Shown here piece by piece: positions 1-6,819 of a stretch of DNA of 20,388 bases. How positions within the stretch are numbered: the first letter of the stretch is position 1; every line of letters starts with the position of its first letter. The position numbers and the translations under genes are program-made. Source of the DNA: an uncultured Peptococcaceae bacterium (GTDB lineage: Bacteria; Bacillota; Peptococcia; Peptococcales; Peptococcaceae); contig CABUKW010000046.1 of NCBI GenBank assembly GCA_902492275.1, forward strand, positions 1 through 20,388. The letters are read 5' to 3'. Under the pieces are notes generated by a model. The model worked only from the letters and a program-made list of their open reading frames with translations. It ran no database searches and had not been told where the DNA came from.

Positions 1-132
1 GGCATGGAAAACGAATTGTCCTATACAGAATTTTGTGCAGAATTTGGAGAGCCTTACGATTGGGAGTACACGAAAGCAACCTGTTCAAGATGCGGTGAAA
101 CCTATTGCTTAGGTAATCAGGAATGGAATTAA
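1..132 (+). CDS. small cysteine-containing protein, possibly 5'-truncated
   Basis: An open frame runs from the window edge to TAA at 130-132, with an ATG at base 4. If that ATG is the start the product is 42 residues. Only three upstream bases are present, so a ribosome site cannot be judged and the gene may begin outside the window. The product is acidic and aromatic, and its C-terminal half holds TCSRCGETYC, a CxxC followed four residues later by a third Cys. That resembles half of a small zinc ribbon or knuckle. I do not recognise the family. It lies 29 bases upstream of the late regulator and is probably the last of a run of small early/middle phage genes. Confidence 0.5.
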   Translation, partial: GMENELSYTEFCAEFGEPYDWEYTKATCSRCGETYCLGNQEWN

Positions 133-161
133 TATAAAGAGGCTGGAAAGGCGGGGAAGTA

Positions 162-557
162 ATGAATAAAAATCAGTTAAAGCAGCTGCGTTTTTTATAT
201 CAGGAAGTCAACATGATACAAGAGCAAATCAATAGCCTGCAAATGGAAAGCGCAGTTGTGTCGGCCAGTGATAAAGAATGGCCGTACTGCAAACACACTG
301 AAATTATTACAGGGTTTCCTAGCCTAGCAGACCAACGAAAACGCCATCAGCTAGAACGGAGAAAAGCAAAATGTCAGAAGCAGATTGAGCAAATAGAATA
401 TTATATTTATCATGTGGAAGATAGTTTAATCCGGCAGCTTTTACAATATCGTTATGTAGAAGGGCTGAAATGGAATGACATTGCAGCAAAGATGGGGCAG
501 AATTACTCGGAAGAACAATTAAAAAAACGTTTGCAAAGATTTTTGAAAAAAATATGA
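162..557 (+). CDS. ArpU/RinA-like phage late transcription regulator
   Basis: A 131-residue protein. The N-terminal two thirds (about residues 1-85) look helical and coiled-coil-like. The C-terminal part (about 88-131) carries the signature of sigma-70 region-4-like phage activators: LIRQLLQYRYVEGLKWNDIA followed by a recognition-helix-like segment ending in LKKRLQRFLKKI. Small proteins of this type (ArpU, RinA, DUF1492-like) sit just before the terminase genes in many Bacillota phages, and RinA activates the late operon in staphylococcal phages. A GGAAAGG ribosome site lies at 145-151. The gene ends only 3 bases before a tandem TGTCCC repeat, which fits a regulator encoded beside its own target. 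The regulator role is confident; the exact subfamily is not. Confidence 0.75.
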   Translation: MNKNQLKQLRFLYQEVNMIQEQINSLQMESAVVSASDKEWPYCKHTEIITGFPSLADQRKRHQLERRKAKCQKQIEQIEYYIYHVEDSLIRQLLQYRYVEGLKWNDIAAKMGQNYSEEQLKKRLQRFLKKI

Positions 558-560
558 AAA

Positions 561-593
561 TGTCCCCAATGTCCCGTTTTTCTATGGTAAAAT
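561..593 (+). promoter_or_regulatory. candidate activator-dependent late promoter with tandem TGTCCC repeats
   Basis: Two direct copies of TGTCCC occur at 561-566 and 570-575, with starts 9 bases apart. A T-run follows, then TGGTAAAAT at 585-593, which reads as an extended -10 (TGn plus TAAAAT, 588-593). With a 17-base spacer the -35 would fall near 565-570, inside the repeats, where there is no TTGACA-like sequence. This is the arrangement expected when an activator or sigma-like protein replaces -35 recognition. It lies directly after the ArpU/RinA-like gene. The repeat and the -10-like sequence are seen; binding by the neighbouring regulator is inferred. Confidence 0.5.
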
Positions 594-636
594 TTAAACT
601 GGAAAAATTATTTCAAGAAAATCATACTCCTTAGCG

Positions 637-668
637 AAAGAATTACTGTCGAAAGATGGTAGTTCTTT
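637..668 (+). terminator. weak intrinsic terminator-like hairpin
   Basis: AAAGAATTACT (637-647) pairs with GGTAGTTCTTT (658-668) over 11 positions, two of them G-U, around a 10-base loop. It is followed by a T-rich stretch. The stem is AT-rich and the T tract is broken by G and A, so termination is probably partial. It sits between the regulator and the accessory cassette promoter and may insulate the cassette. Confidence 0.4.
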
Positions 669-680
669 TGTATTTATTGA

Positions 681-709
681 TTGATATCAGCGGGAAGTAC
701 TGCTATTAT
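681..709 (+). promoter_or_regulatory. strong sigma-A-type promoter of the accessory gene
   Basis: TTGATA (681-686), an exact 17-base spacer, then TATTAT (704-709), preceded by TGC as an extended -10. Each hexamer differs by one base from consensus TTGACA/TATAAT. A ribosome site AAGGAG at 717-722 and the ATG at 733 follow at once, giving a very short leader. Such a promoter should work with host RNA polymerase alone, so the gene is probably expressed in the lysogen. Confidence 0.7.
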
Positions 710-732
710 TGGATACAAGGAGCGTGATTTTT

Positions 733-1518
733 ATGAAAAAAGAGGATATTTCAGTGGGACTGGTTGCAGGGGGATTTGTATTAATCAGTGTGTGGGCATA
801 TAGTAATTATTTATATCTTGATGAGAGGTGGATCGGGGCTATCGGCAGTATTATTGGAGGAAGTATGACATTGGCGGGCGTTTTTTTTACTATACAATAT
901 CAAAAGAGTCAATACGAAGATAGTCTAGCACCTCAACTTTCGATGTCTCTAATAGAATATAGCTCATTTTTGTATTTGCGCATAAAAAATACTGGTAAAT
1001 TACCTGCGAGAAAAATAACTATAGATTTGTTGGATATTCATAATAATGGAAATGCAGAAAAAAGTTTAATGAGGGATGACTTATTTTATAATGAATTTGA
1101 ATTGTATTCAGAAGAAACAGTACAAGGCCGTGTTACAATGTATGGGGAGAATATACAAAATAATGTTTTCCCCAGTATTGATATTAAAGTAAAATACGAA
1201 TATGGTAGTGATAAAAAAATAGTTGAATTTGAAAGAAACGTAACATTCGTTAAAATGTATAATGAAAAAATATTTGCAGACGTTGCTATTAATACCAGAG
1301 AGATTGAATCTTCACTGAAAAGTATTTCTCGTGCATCAGTAAGAACTGCTAATTACCTAGATGGATGCCAAATAGCAGAGTTTGATGAAGTGGATATATT
1401 AGCAAACAAATCTTTGAGGAATGATTTACGTGAAGTTTATGGGTTAGAGAACGAACCAGTGAAAAGTAGAAAGGAATGTTTAAAAAAAGGCAACAGAGAT
1501 ATTGAGATGTTTTTATAG
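733..1518 (+). CDS. two-TM membrane protein, candidate phage accessory (moron) gene
   Basis: A 261-residue protein. The start is the ATG at 733, with AAGGAG at 717-722 at good spacing; an earlier in-frame ATG at 709 lies upstream of this site, inside the promoter, and is unlikely. Two hydrophobic segments sit at about residues 6-29 and 33-56, the second glycine-rich, followed by a long soluble domain. Residues about 69-175 look like beta strands and include IKNTGKLPARKI (84-95), an NxGxxPA-type pattern seen in sandwich-like domains of other bacterial membrane proteins. There is no signal peptide cleavage pattern and no enzyme motif. Sampled stretches are about 28-35% GC against about 45% in the capsid gene, suggesting separate acquisition. 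The gene has its own promoter and terminator and interrupts the regulator-to-terminase region. The function is unknown; superinfection exclusion or anti-phage activity is possible but only inferred from context. Confidence 0.75.
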   Translation: MKKEDISVGLVAGGFVLISVWAYSNYLYLDERWIGAIGSIIGGSMTLAGVFFTIQYQKSQYEDSLAPQLSMSLIEYSSFLYLRIKNTGKLPARKITIDLLDIHNNGNAEKSLMRDDLFYNEFELYSEETVQGRVTMYGENIQNNVFPSIDIKVKYEYGSDKKIVEFERNVTFVKMYNEKIFADVAINTREIESSLKSISRASVRTANYLDGCQIAEFDEVDILANKSLRNDLREVYGLENEPVKSRKECLKKGNRDIEMFL

Positions 1519-1529
1519 TTTATAAATAG

Positions 1530-1560
1530 AAAGGCAGCCTGATTACAGGTTGCTTTTTTA
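1530..1560 (+). terminator. intrinsic terminator after the accessory gene
   Basis: AAAGGCAGCCTG (1530-1541) pairs with CAGGTTGCTTTT (1546-1557), with two G-U pairs, around the four-base loop ATTA. The 3' arm runs into a TTTTTTA tract. It lies 11 bases after the stop codon of the membrane protein gene. This is the most convincing terminator in the window. Confidence 0.85.
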
Positions 1561-1591
1561 TTTACTTAAAAGATACAGGCAGGTGATAAGT

Positions 1592-2254
1592 ATGGGAGGC
1601 AACAGAATTCGCGTTATGCTGGAAAACAGCAGAGATGTGCAAAGGCAATTGAGAAATATACAGAACGCGCCTGCAAATGCCATACAAAAGGTTACAGCGG
1701 AAGCGGAGAAGCGCGTTCCCGCTTGGATTGCGAAAGAGGTTACGCAGACCTACAATATTAAAAAAGCGGAAGTATCTCCATCTGCCGTCATAAAGGGACA
1801 GGGAAATTGTGGGATAGAGTTTCTATATAAAGGGCGTGTCTTAACGCCTATTCATTTTGGTCTGACGCCAAAGAGGCCCAGCAAGAAGGGCGGATACACC
1901 TTAAAAATGCAAGTATACAAAGGTCAGAAGAAAACATTGGGCGTGGTAAAGAAAAATAAGAAACAGGACTTTGCGGCAAATCTTAAAAGGGCAGGCGGTC
2001 ATAACAGCCCAAAATCTCCCATCATGCTGTTATCTACCGGAAACCGGCAAGAGGGCGGTGTAGATTATATTCCTTTCCAGCGTGTAAGCCAAAACCGTAA
2101 GGATTTAGAAGTAATCAAAACAGTATCTGTTCCGCAGATGATAAGCAATTCAGACGTACAGGAACGGGTTTATCAATCTATCAATCAGCATTTAGGGGAA
2201 CGATTACAACACTACATGGAACGGGCCATGAACCAGAGCGGAGGCCGCGCATAG
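1592..2254 (+). CDS. minor tail protein Z-like (tail completion) protein
   Basis: A 220-residue basic protein. I prefer the ATG at 1592, preceded by AGGTGAT at 1581-1587, over an ATG at 1550 that lies inside the terminator. The N-terminal region runs AIQKVTAEAEKRVPAWIAKE and then YNIKKAEV (about residues 30-62). That is the pattern of lambda-type minor tail protein Z, where a helical KxxxxA.R.I.K.YNIK segment precedes a beta-rich domain. The later GGVDYIPFQRVSQ and the C-terminal helix (about 190-215) also fit. The usual role is tail completion and head-tail joining. In lambda this gene follows FII; here it lies before the terminase, far from the neck genes. The family call is moderately sure; the role in this virion is inferred. 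Confidence 0.6.
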   Translation: MGGNRIRVMLENSRDVQRQLRNIQNAPANAIQKVTAEAEKRVPAWIAKEVTQTYNIKKAEVSPSAVIKGQGNCGIEFLYKGRVLTPIHFGLTPKRPSKKGGYTLKMQVYKGQKKTLGVVKKNKKQDFAANLKRAGGHNSPKSPIMLLSTGNRQEGGVDYIPFQRVSQNRKDLEVIKTVSVPQMISNSDVQERVYQSINQHLGERLQHYMERAMNQSGGRA

Positions 2255-2449
2255 TGACGTTAAACCAGCGAAAAGAAAACGGATGGGAAAACCATCATAA
2301 AATTATTTTTAAGCCGTTAAAACAAAAAAATAAAACGGAAAAGGTACTGTGAAAGCTGAAATCTGCCTGTGGTGCTTGCGAGCCCAAAAATCATTTAGTT
2401 TTGAAAAAATTTTTTTGACCCATTTCGTTTCGTAAAAGAGGTGATTTTT
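2255..2449 (+). other. non-coding gap before terminase; candidate cos/pac region
   Basis: This 195-base stretch has no credible ORF on either strand. It contains a small hairpin (GATGG 2282-2286 / CCATC 2292-2296), two copies of AAAACGGA (2276-2283 and 2332-2339), a GC-richer patch around 2366-2391 and a long A/T-rich run (2400-2416). The small-terminase ribosome site AAGAGGTGA lies at its end. In lambda-type phages using Nu1/GpA terminase, cos lies just upstream of the small subunit gene. I cannot identify a nick site, so this is positional inference only. Confidence 0.3.
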
Positions 2450-3019
2450 ATGTCGGGAAAGAGCAACCAAAAAACATTGTCAGGGCCGCAAGGCGTAAGG
2501 TTTATTGCAGAGCTTTTTGGTTGTACTACAAGAAGGGTGGAGCAGTTAAAAACAGAGGGTATTATTGAGGGTGTAGGAAAACCGACCAAGTATGATGCCT
2601 ACGAGACTGCCAAAGCATATATTGCCTACTTAACGGATAAAGCCAATGGCCGTGAGAAAAAAGAAAAAGACGGCAATTTAGAAACGCAGAAGCTGGAAGC
2701 TGATGTAAGGCAGAAAAAAGCAAAAGCGGAAATGGCAGAGCTGGAGCTAAAAGAACTGCGTGGAGAATTGCATCGGGCTGAAGATGTAGAGGCTATCATG
2801 ACAGACCATGTTTTAAAAATTCGGGCAATGCTTTTGGCAATGCCAGGAAAATTGGCGGTAGATACAGCAAACAGTAAAACAGCACAGGAAGCTGCTGAAA
2901 TCATCAAGCAGGAAGTGTATTTTATCCTGAACGAACTGTCTGAGTATGAATACAACGAAACAGAATTTAAAGAACGGGTGCGGGAGCGTCAGGGTTGGAA
3001 TGGGGAAGAAGATGAATAG
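2450..3019 (+). CDS. terminase small subunit, Nu1-like
   Basis: A 189-residue protein. The ATG at 2450 is used because the in-frame GTG at 2441 lies within the ribosome site AAGAGGTGA. Residues about 15-60 form a winged helix-turn-helix of the Nu1 type (RFIAELFGCTTRRVEQLKTE, then GVGKPTKYDAYETAKAYI). A highly charged K/E-rich helix follows at about 65-110, and a C-terminal helical domain ends in acidic residues. It should bind the packaging initiation site and recruit the large subunit, as lambda Nu1 does. Its end overlaps the large subunit start by 8 bases, which implies coupled translation and the usual small-large pairing. Confidence 0.85.
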   Translation: MSGKSNQKTLSGPQGVRFIAELFGCTTRRVEQLKTEGIIEGVGKPTKYDAYETAKAYIAYLTDKANGREKKEKDGNLETQKLEADVRQKKAKAEMAELELKELRGELHRAEDVEAIMTDHVLKIRAMLLAMPGKLAVDTANSKTAQEAAEIIKQEVYFILNELSEYEYNETEFKERVRERQGWNGEEDE

Positions 3020-4913
3020 CCGTGTTGTGAAAACCTTTGCCCGTGCTTTTAAACATTATGCACCGCCACTGGATTTAACTGTATCAGAATGGGCCGAGCG
3101 CTATCGGGTGTTATCCCGCGAAAGCAGCGCTGAGGCGGGAAGATGGCGCAATCAGCGCACGCCGTACCTGGTAGAAATTATGGATGCCTTTAACGATCCA
3201 AGAGTGCATAAAGTATCCGTAGTGGCAGGCTCTCAGATTGGAAAAACGGAAGCATTATTGAATATTTTAGGCTATATCATCGACCAGGACCCAGGCGGCG
3301 TTTTGTTTGTGCAGCCAACGGTAGAAGATAGTAAGAAATTCTCAAAATTCAGAATATCTCCTATGCTGCGGGACAGCAAAGCGTTAAAGGGCAAGGTAGA
3401 GGATGGAAAAAGCCGCGATGGCTCCAATACGATTCTGCAAAAATCTTTTCCGGGCGGTACCTTGATTATGGTAGGTTCCAATGCGCCCAGCGGTTTAGCA
3501 AGTAACCCTATGCGCTATATTTTAGGCGATGAAATAGACCGATGGGCTTTATCAGCAGGGGATGAAGGCGATCCATACACATTAGCAGAGCGCCGGACGC
3601 AGACCTTTTATAATCACAAAATTTTTACTGTGTCAACGCCGACTATAAAAGGCGGCAGCAAAATAGAAAAATTATTTAACAGCGGTACGCAGGAGCATTA
3701 TTGTTATCGGTGCCCCAATTGCGGCGAATATCATAACATCACTTTTGACGATATAAAATTTGATTTTGAAACTGTAAAGAAAAACAGGATAAAGGAATAC
3801 AACATAAAAAGCCTTCACTACCGCTGTCCAGACTGCGGTTTTTTATTTTCCGAAGATGCGATGAAAAAACAACCGGCTAAATGGATTGCAGAAAATCCGG
3901 CAGCTATTGAGCGCGGGGAGCGTTCCTTCTGGCTTTCAGGATTTTCTTCTCCATGGAACGCCTGGGGGAAAATTGTACTGGAATTTTTACAATCACAGAG
4001 CGATGCAAAGCGTTTACAGGTATTTTATAATACTACGCTGGGTGAATTGTGGGAGGATCGGGGCGATTTGGCCGATGACGAAGCCTTGTTAGCACGCAGA
4101 GAGGATTATGGGCAGGATGAAGATGGACATCCGACAGAATTGCCGGATGGGGTGTTGGTCCTGACTTTGGGCGTGGATACGCAGGATGATATGTTTTCCT
4201 ATGAGGTTGTAGGGCATGGCCGCTTTGGAGAAACCTGGGGCATCAAATATGGCCGGATTCAGGGAGACCCGCACGATGCAGAAACATGGGCTGCGCTGGA
4301 TGAAGTAATAGACCATGTCTATAAATTCCGTGATGGCAAGGGTTTAAAAATTTCCTACACCTTTGTTGATAGCGGTGGGCATAAAACACAGGATGTATAC
4401 CGGGAATGTACCAGGCGAATCCATAAGCGCGTATTTGCCATTAAAGGGCAGGGCGGAGACGGCGTACCATATACAAAACCGCCGTCAAAAGTAAAAATTG
4501 TGGTGAATGGCCGCGTTACCGGCACGGCGTACCTTTATACGCTGGGAGTTGACAGCGGGAAGGCTGATATCATGAGCAATATCAAGGTGCAGGAGCCGGG
4601 GCCTAAATATTGTCATTTTCCACGGGGGAAAGACAGGGGCTACGACAGAATCTATTTTAGCGAATTGTTATCGGAAAAATTAGTGCAAAAGACAGAAAAA
4701 GGACGTACTCGCTGGGCGTGGGAACGGCTGCCCGGACATCCGCACAATGAAGCGCTGGACGTCAGAAATTATGCGTTAGCAGCCTTCCGGGCCTTTGATC
4801 CTGATTTAGACGCGGTAGAAAACCGCCTGCGGGGAATCACGCAGAAAGAAGTCAAAAAAGAAGCTAAGAAAAACAGAGTAAAGAAAAATAAAGCGGTTGC
4901 GGAGGATTGGTAG
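3012..4913 (+). CDS. terminase large subunit, GpA family
   Basis: A 633-residue DNA packaging ATPase and nuclease. The start ATG at 3012 overlaps the small subunit stop and is preceded by GGGGAAG; an upstream ATG at 2946 lies deep in the small subunit gene and is rejected. Visible motifs are a Walker A-like AGSQIGKTE (residues 72-80), Walker B MRYILGDEID (167-176, D173/E174), a coupling motif VSTP (207-210) and two CxxC pairs (C234/C237 and C272/C275) forming a likely zinc knuckle. The C-terminal nuclease domain has acidic residues at D389 (GVDTQDD), D453 (FVDSGGH) and D583 (HNEALDVRNYAL). The length matches lambda gpA (641 residues). The basic tail is lysine-rich. It powers translocation into the prohead through the portal and cuts concatemers. 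Confidence 0.95.
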   Translation: MNSRVVKTFARAFKHYAPPLDLTVSEWAERYRVLSRESSAEAGRWRNQRTPYLVEIMDAFNDPRVHKVSVVAGSQIGKTEALLNILGYIIDQDPGGVLFVQPTVEDSKKFSKFRISPMLRDSKALKGKVEDGKSRDGSNTILQKSFPGGTLIMVGSNAPSGLASNPMRYILGDEIDRWALSAGDEGDPYTLAERRTQTFYNHKIFTVSTPTIKGGSKIEKLFNSGTQEHYCYRCPNCGEYHNITFDDIKFDFETVKKNRIKEYNIKSLHYRCPDCGFLFSEDAMKKQPAKWIAENPAAIERGERSFWLSGFSSPWNAWGKIVLEFLQSQSDAKRLQVFYNTTLGELWEDRGDLADDEALLARREDYGQDEDGHPTELPDGVLVLTLGVDTQDDMFSYEVVGHGRFGETWGIKYGRIQGDPHDAETWAALDEVIDHVYKFRDGKGLKISYTFVDSGGHKTQDVYRECTRRIHKRVFAIKGQGGDGVPYTKPPSKVKIVVNGRVTGTAYLYTLGVDSGKADIMSNIKVQEPGPKYCHFPRGKDRGYDRIYFSELLSEKLVQKTEKGRTRWAWERLPGHPHNEALDVRNYALAAFRAFDPDLDAVENRLRGITQKEVKKEAKKNRVKKNKAVAEDW

Positions 4914-4914
4914 T

Positions 4915-5172
4915 ATGGCAAGTAAAATGGTATTGAAAAAACGGTTGGAAAGGAAAAAGGAGGCGCTTGCAGCAGCGGAAGAAGCGTATCTGGAATTACT
5001 TTCAGGCGGCGTCAAGTCCTATGGAATCGGCTCCCGCAATCTGACCCGCTTCGATCTTCCGGTTTTAGAAGATACGATTGAAAAATTAGAAAAAGAAATA
5101 GATGAATTGGAAAGCCTGCTCTCAGGTGGAACCCGCCGAAAGGCCATAGGCGTAGTGCCGCGGGATATTTAA
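4915..5172 (+). CDS. gpW-like head-tail joining protein
   Basis: An 85-residue protein. The ATG at 4915 follows GGAGG (4901-4905); an in-frame TTG at 4897 is less likely. The N-terminal half is an alanine-rich helix, then SGGVKSYGIGSRNLTRFDLP (about 33-52) forms the short beta hairpin typical of gpW/DUF6148-type proteins, and a second amphipathic helix (about 53-68) follows. In lambda, gpW binds the portal and readies the filled head for tail attachment. Its position between terminase and portal is the lambda position. The fold call is good; the assignment as a true gpW functional equivalent is slightly less certain. Confidence 0.75.
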   Translation: MASKMVLKKRLERKKEALAAAEEAYLELLSGGVKSYGIGSRNLTRFDLPVLEDTIEKLEKEIDELESLLSGGTRRKAIGVVPRDI

Positions 5173-5184
5173 AGGGGTGAGGGA

Positions 5185-6819
5185 ATGCCAAAGAAAAAGA
5201 CCATTCCGCAAGGAGAAACCAGAAAGGTTATTAAAAACTATGGCTACAGCGAGGCAGGGGCAAGCTGGCAGAAAAAGAATATGAAAGGCTTCAACGCACA
5301 AAGCAGAAGTCCTGCCAGAGATATTGATGATAACAACCTGACCTTGCGTCAGCGTTCCCGCATGCTTTATATGGCTGCGCCAATTGCTACATCAGCCATT
5401 CGGTCTAACCGAACCAACGTCGTGGGAAACGGCTTGAAGTTAAAATGCACTATTAACAGGGAACGGTTGGGGCTAAGTCAAAAAGCCGCAGAAGCATGGC
5501 AGAAAAAGACAGAAGCAGAATTTGATTTGTGGGCCAGCCGGAAAAATGCCTGTGACGCTACCGGCGTCAATGATTTTTACAGCATTCAGCAATTATGTAT
5601 GACTGCAAGCTTGCTTTCGGGCGATGCCTTTGTCTTATTAAAGCGTTATGAGCGTACAGACTTGCTTCCTTATAGCTTACGGCTTCATGTAATTGAGGCG
5701 GACCGCATTCGGACGCCGACTGACTGCAGCATCACTTATCCAAGCTATACAACCGGAAAATGGAAAAATGGGAACACTATTTATGATGGCGTAGAAGTGG
5801 ATAATAACGGCATGATACAGGCTTTCCATATTGCCAATACTTACCCTTATGATTTTAACGGCGCTGTTACGAAATTTGCACGGGTAGAAGCCTATGGAAA
5901 AGAAACGGGGTTACCGAATATCTTGCACATTATGGAGAGCGAACGGCCAGACCAATACAGGGGCGTACCGTATCTGGCACAGGTCATAGAGCCGCTATTG
6001 CAGCTAAGACGATACACAGAAGCAGAAATCACCGCTGCGCTGGTACAAAGCTTTCATACAGCGTTTATCATTACAAACAAAGACGCGGCTGCAATGCCTT
6101 TTAATGAGGTAGCGCAGGATAATATAAGCAGGGACGAAAATGAATATGAAATGGGACCGGGCACCATTAACATTTTAGAGCAGGGCGAAGATGTAAAATT
6201 TGCCTCGCCAACCCATCCAGATACCGGCTTTGATGTGTTTGTTCGTGCGATAGCGGCGCAAATTGGCGCAGCTTTAGAAATTCCGGCAGATTTACTGTTG
6301 AAAGAATTCAACAGCAGCTATTCAGCCAGTCGTGCAGCTTTATTAGAGGCATGGAAAGCCTTTCGGATGCGCCGGGAGTGGCTAACCAATGATTTATGCA
6401 GGCCGGTCTATGAAGTTTGGCTGACAGAAGCCGTTGCAGCAGGGCGTATTTCAGCGCCCGGCTTTCTGACAGACCCTTTAATTCGCAGCGCTTACCTTTC
6501 CAGCGACTGGATTGGACCGTCACAGGGACAAATTGATCCAGTAAAAGAAGTAACCGCCGCTATTATGGCTATTGAAGCGGGGCTGTCTACGCGCAGCGCT
6601 GAATCCATCAAGTTAAACGGCACACTGTATAGTAATAATGTGGAACAGCTGAAGACAGAAAATGAAAAACTATCTGCTGCAAACAAAGAGCCGCAAGCAG
6701 AACCGGCCCAACAGATGCAAAATGCGATTCAAAGTATGGTAAAAGAGGCTTTCCAAAAGGAGGTTATAGAGACTTATGTCGAGCCAGATGAAACAAAAGG
6801 AGCCGGTAAAGGCATATAA
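5185..6819 (+). CDS. portal protein, lambda gpB family
   Basis: A 544-residue portal. The ATG at 5185 has GGGGTGAGG just upstream. The N-terminal region contains NLTLRQRSRMLYMAAPIATS followed by AIRSNRTNVVGNGLKLK, the hallmark of lambda-type portals. A central DAFVLLKRYE and the ADLLLKEFNSSYSASRAALL segment (about 370-390) are also family features, and the C-terminus (about 480-544) is a charged, glutamine-rich tail. The portal forms the dodecameric channel for DNA entry and exit and nucleates head assembly. The last 44 bases overlap the start of the protease gene, and the protease ribosome site lies inside the portal gene, so translation is probably coupled. Confidence 0.93.
   Translation: MPKKKTIPQGETRKVIKNYGYSEAGASWQKKNMKGFNAQSRSPARDIDDNNLTLRQRSRMLYMAAPIATSAIRSNRTNVVGNGLKLKCTINRERLGLSQKAAEAWQKKTEAEFDLWASRKNACDATGVNDFYSIQQLCMTASLLSGDAFVLLKRYERTDLLPYSLRLHVIEADRIRTPTDCSITYPSYTTGKWKNGNTIYDGVEVDNNGMIQAFHIANTYPYDFNGAVTKFARVEAYGKETGLPNILHIMESERPDQYRGVPYLAQVIEPLLQLRRYTEAEITAALVQSFHTAFIITNKDAAAMPFNEVAQDNISRDENEYEMGPGTINILEQGEDVKFASPTHPDTGFDVFVRAIAAQIGAALEIPADLLLKEFNSSYSASRAALLEAWKAFRMRREWLTNDLCRPVYEVWLTEAVAAGRISAPGFLTDPLIRSAYLSSDWIGPSQGQIDPVKEVTAAIMAIEAGLSTRSAESIKLNGTLYSNNVEQLKTENEKLSAANKEPQAEPAQQMQNAIQSMVKEAFQKEVIETYVEPDETKGAGKGI

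Noticed and set aside
1550..1591. Earlier ATG for the Z-like gene
   Set aside because: It lies within the 3' arm of the strong terminator and lacks a ribosome site; ATG 1592 has AGGTGAT.
2946..3011. Upstream start extending the large terminase by 22 residues
   Set aside because: It would overlap the small terminase deeply; ATG 3012 has a ribosome site and the common small/large stop-start overlap.
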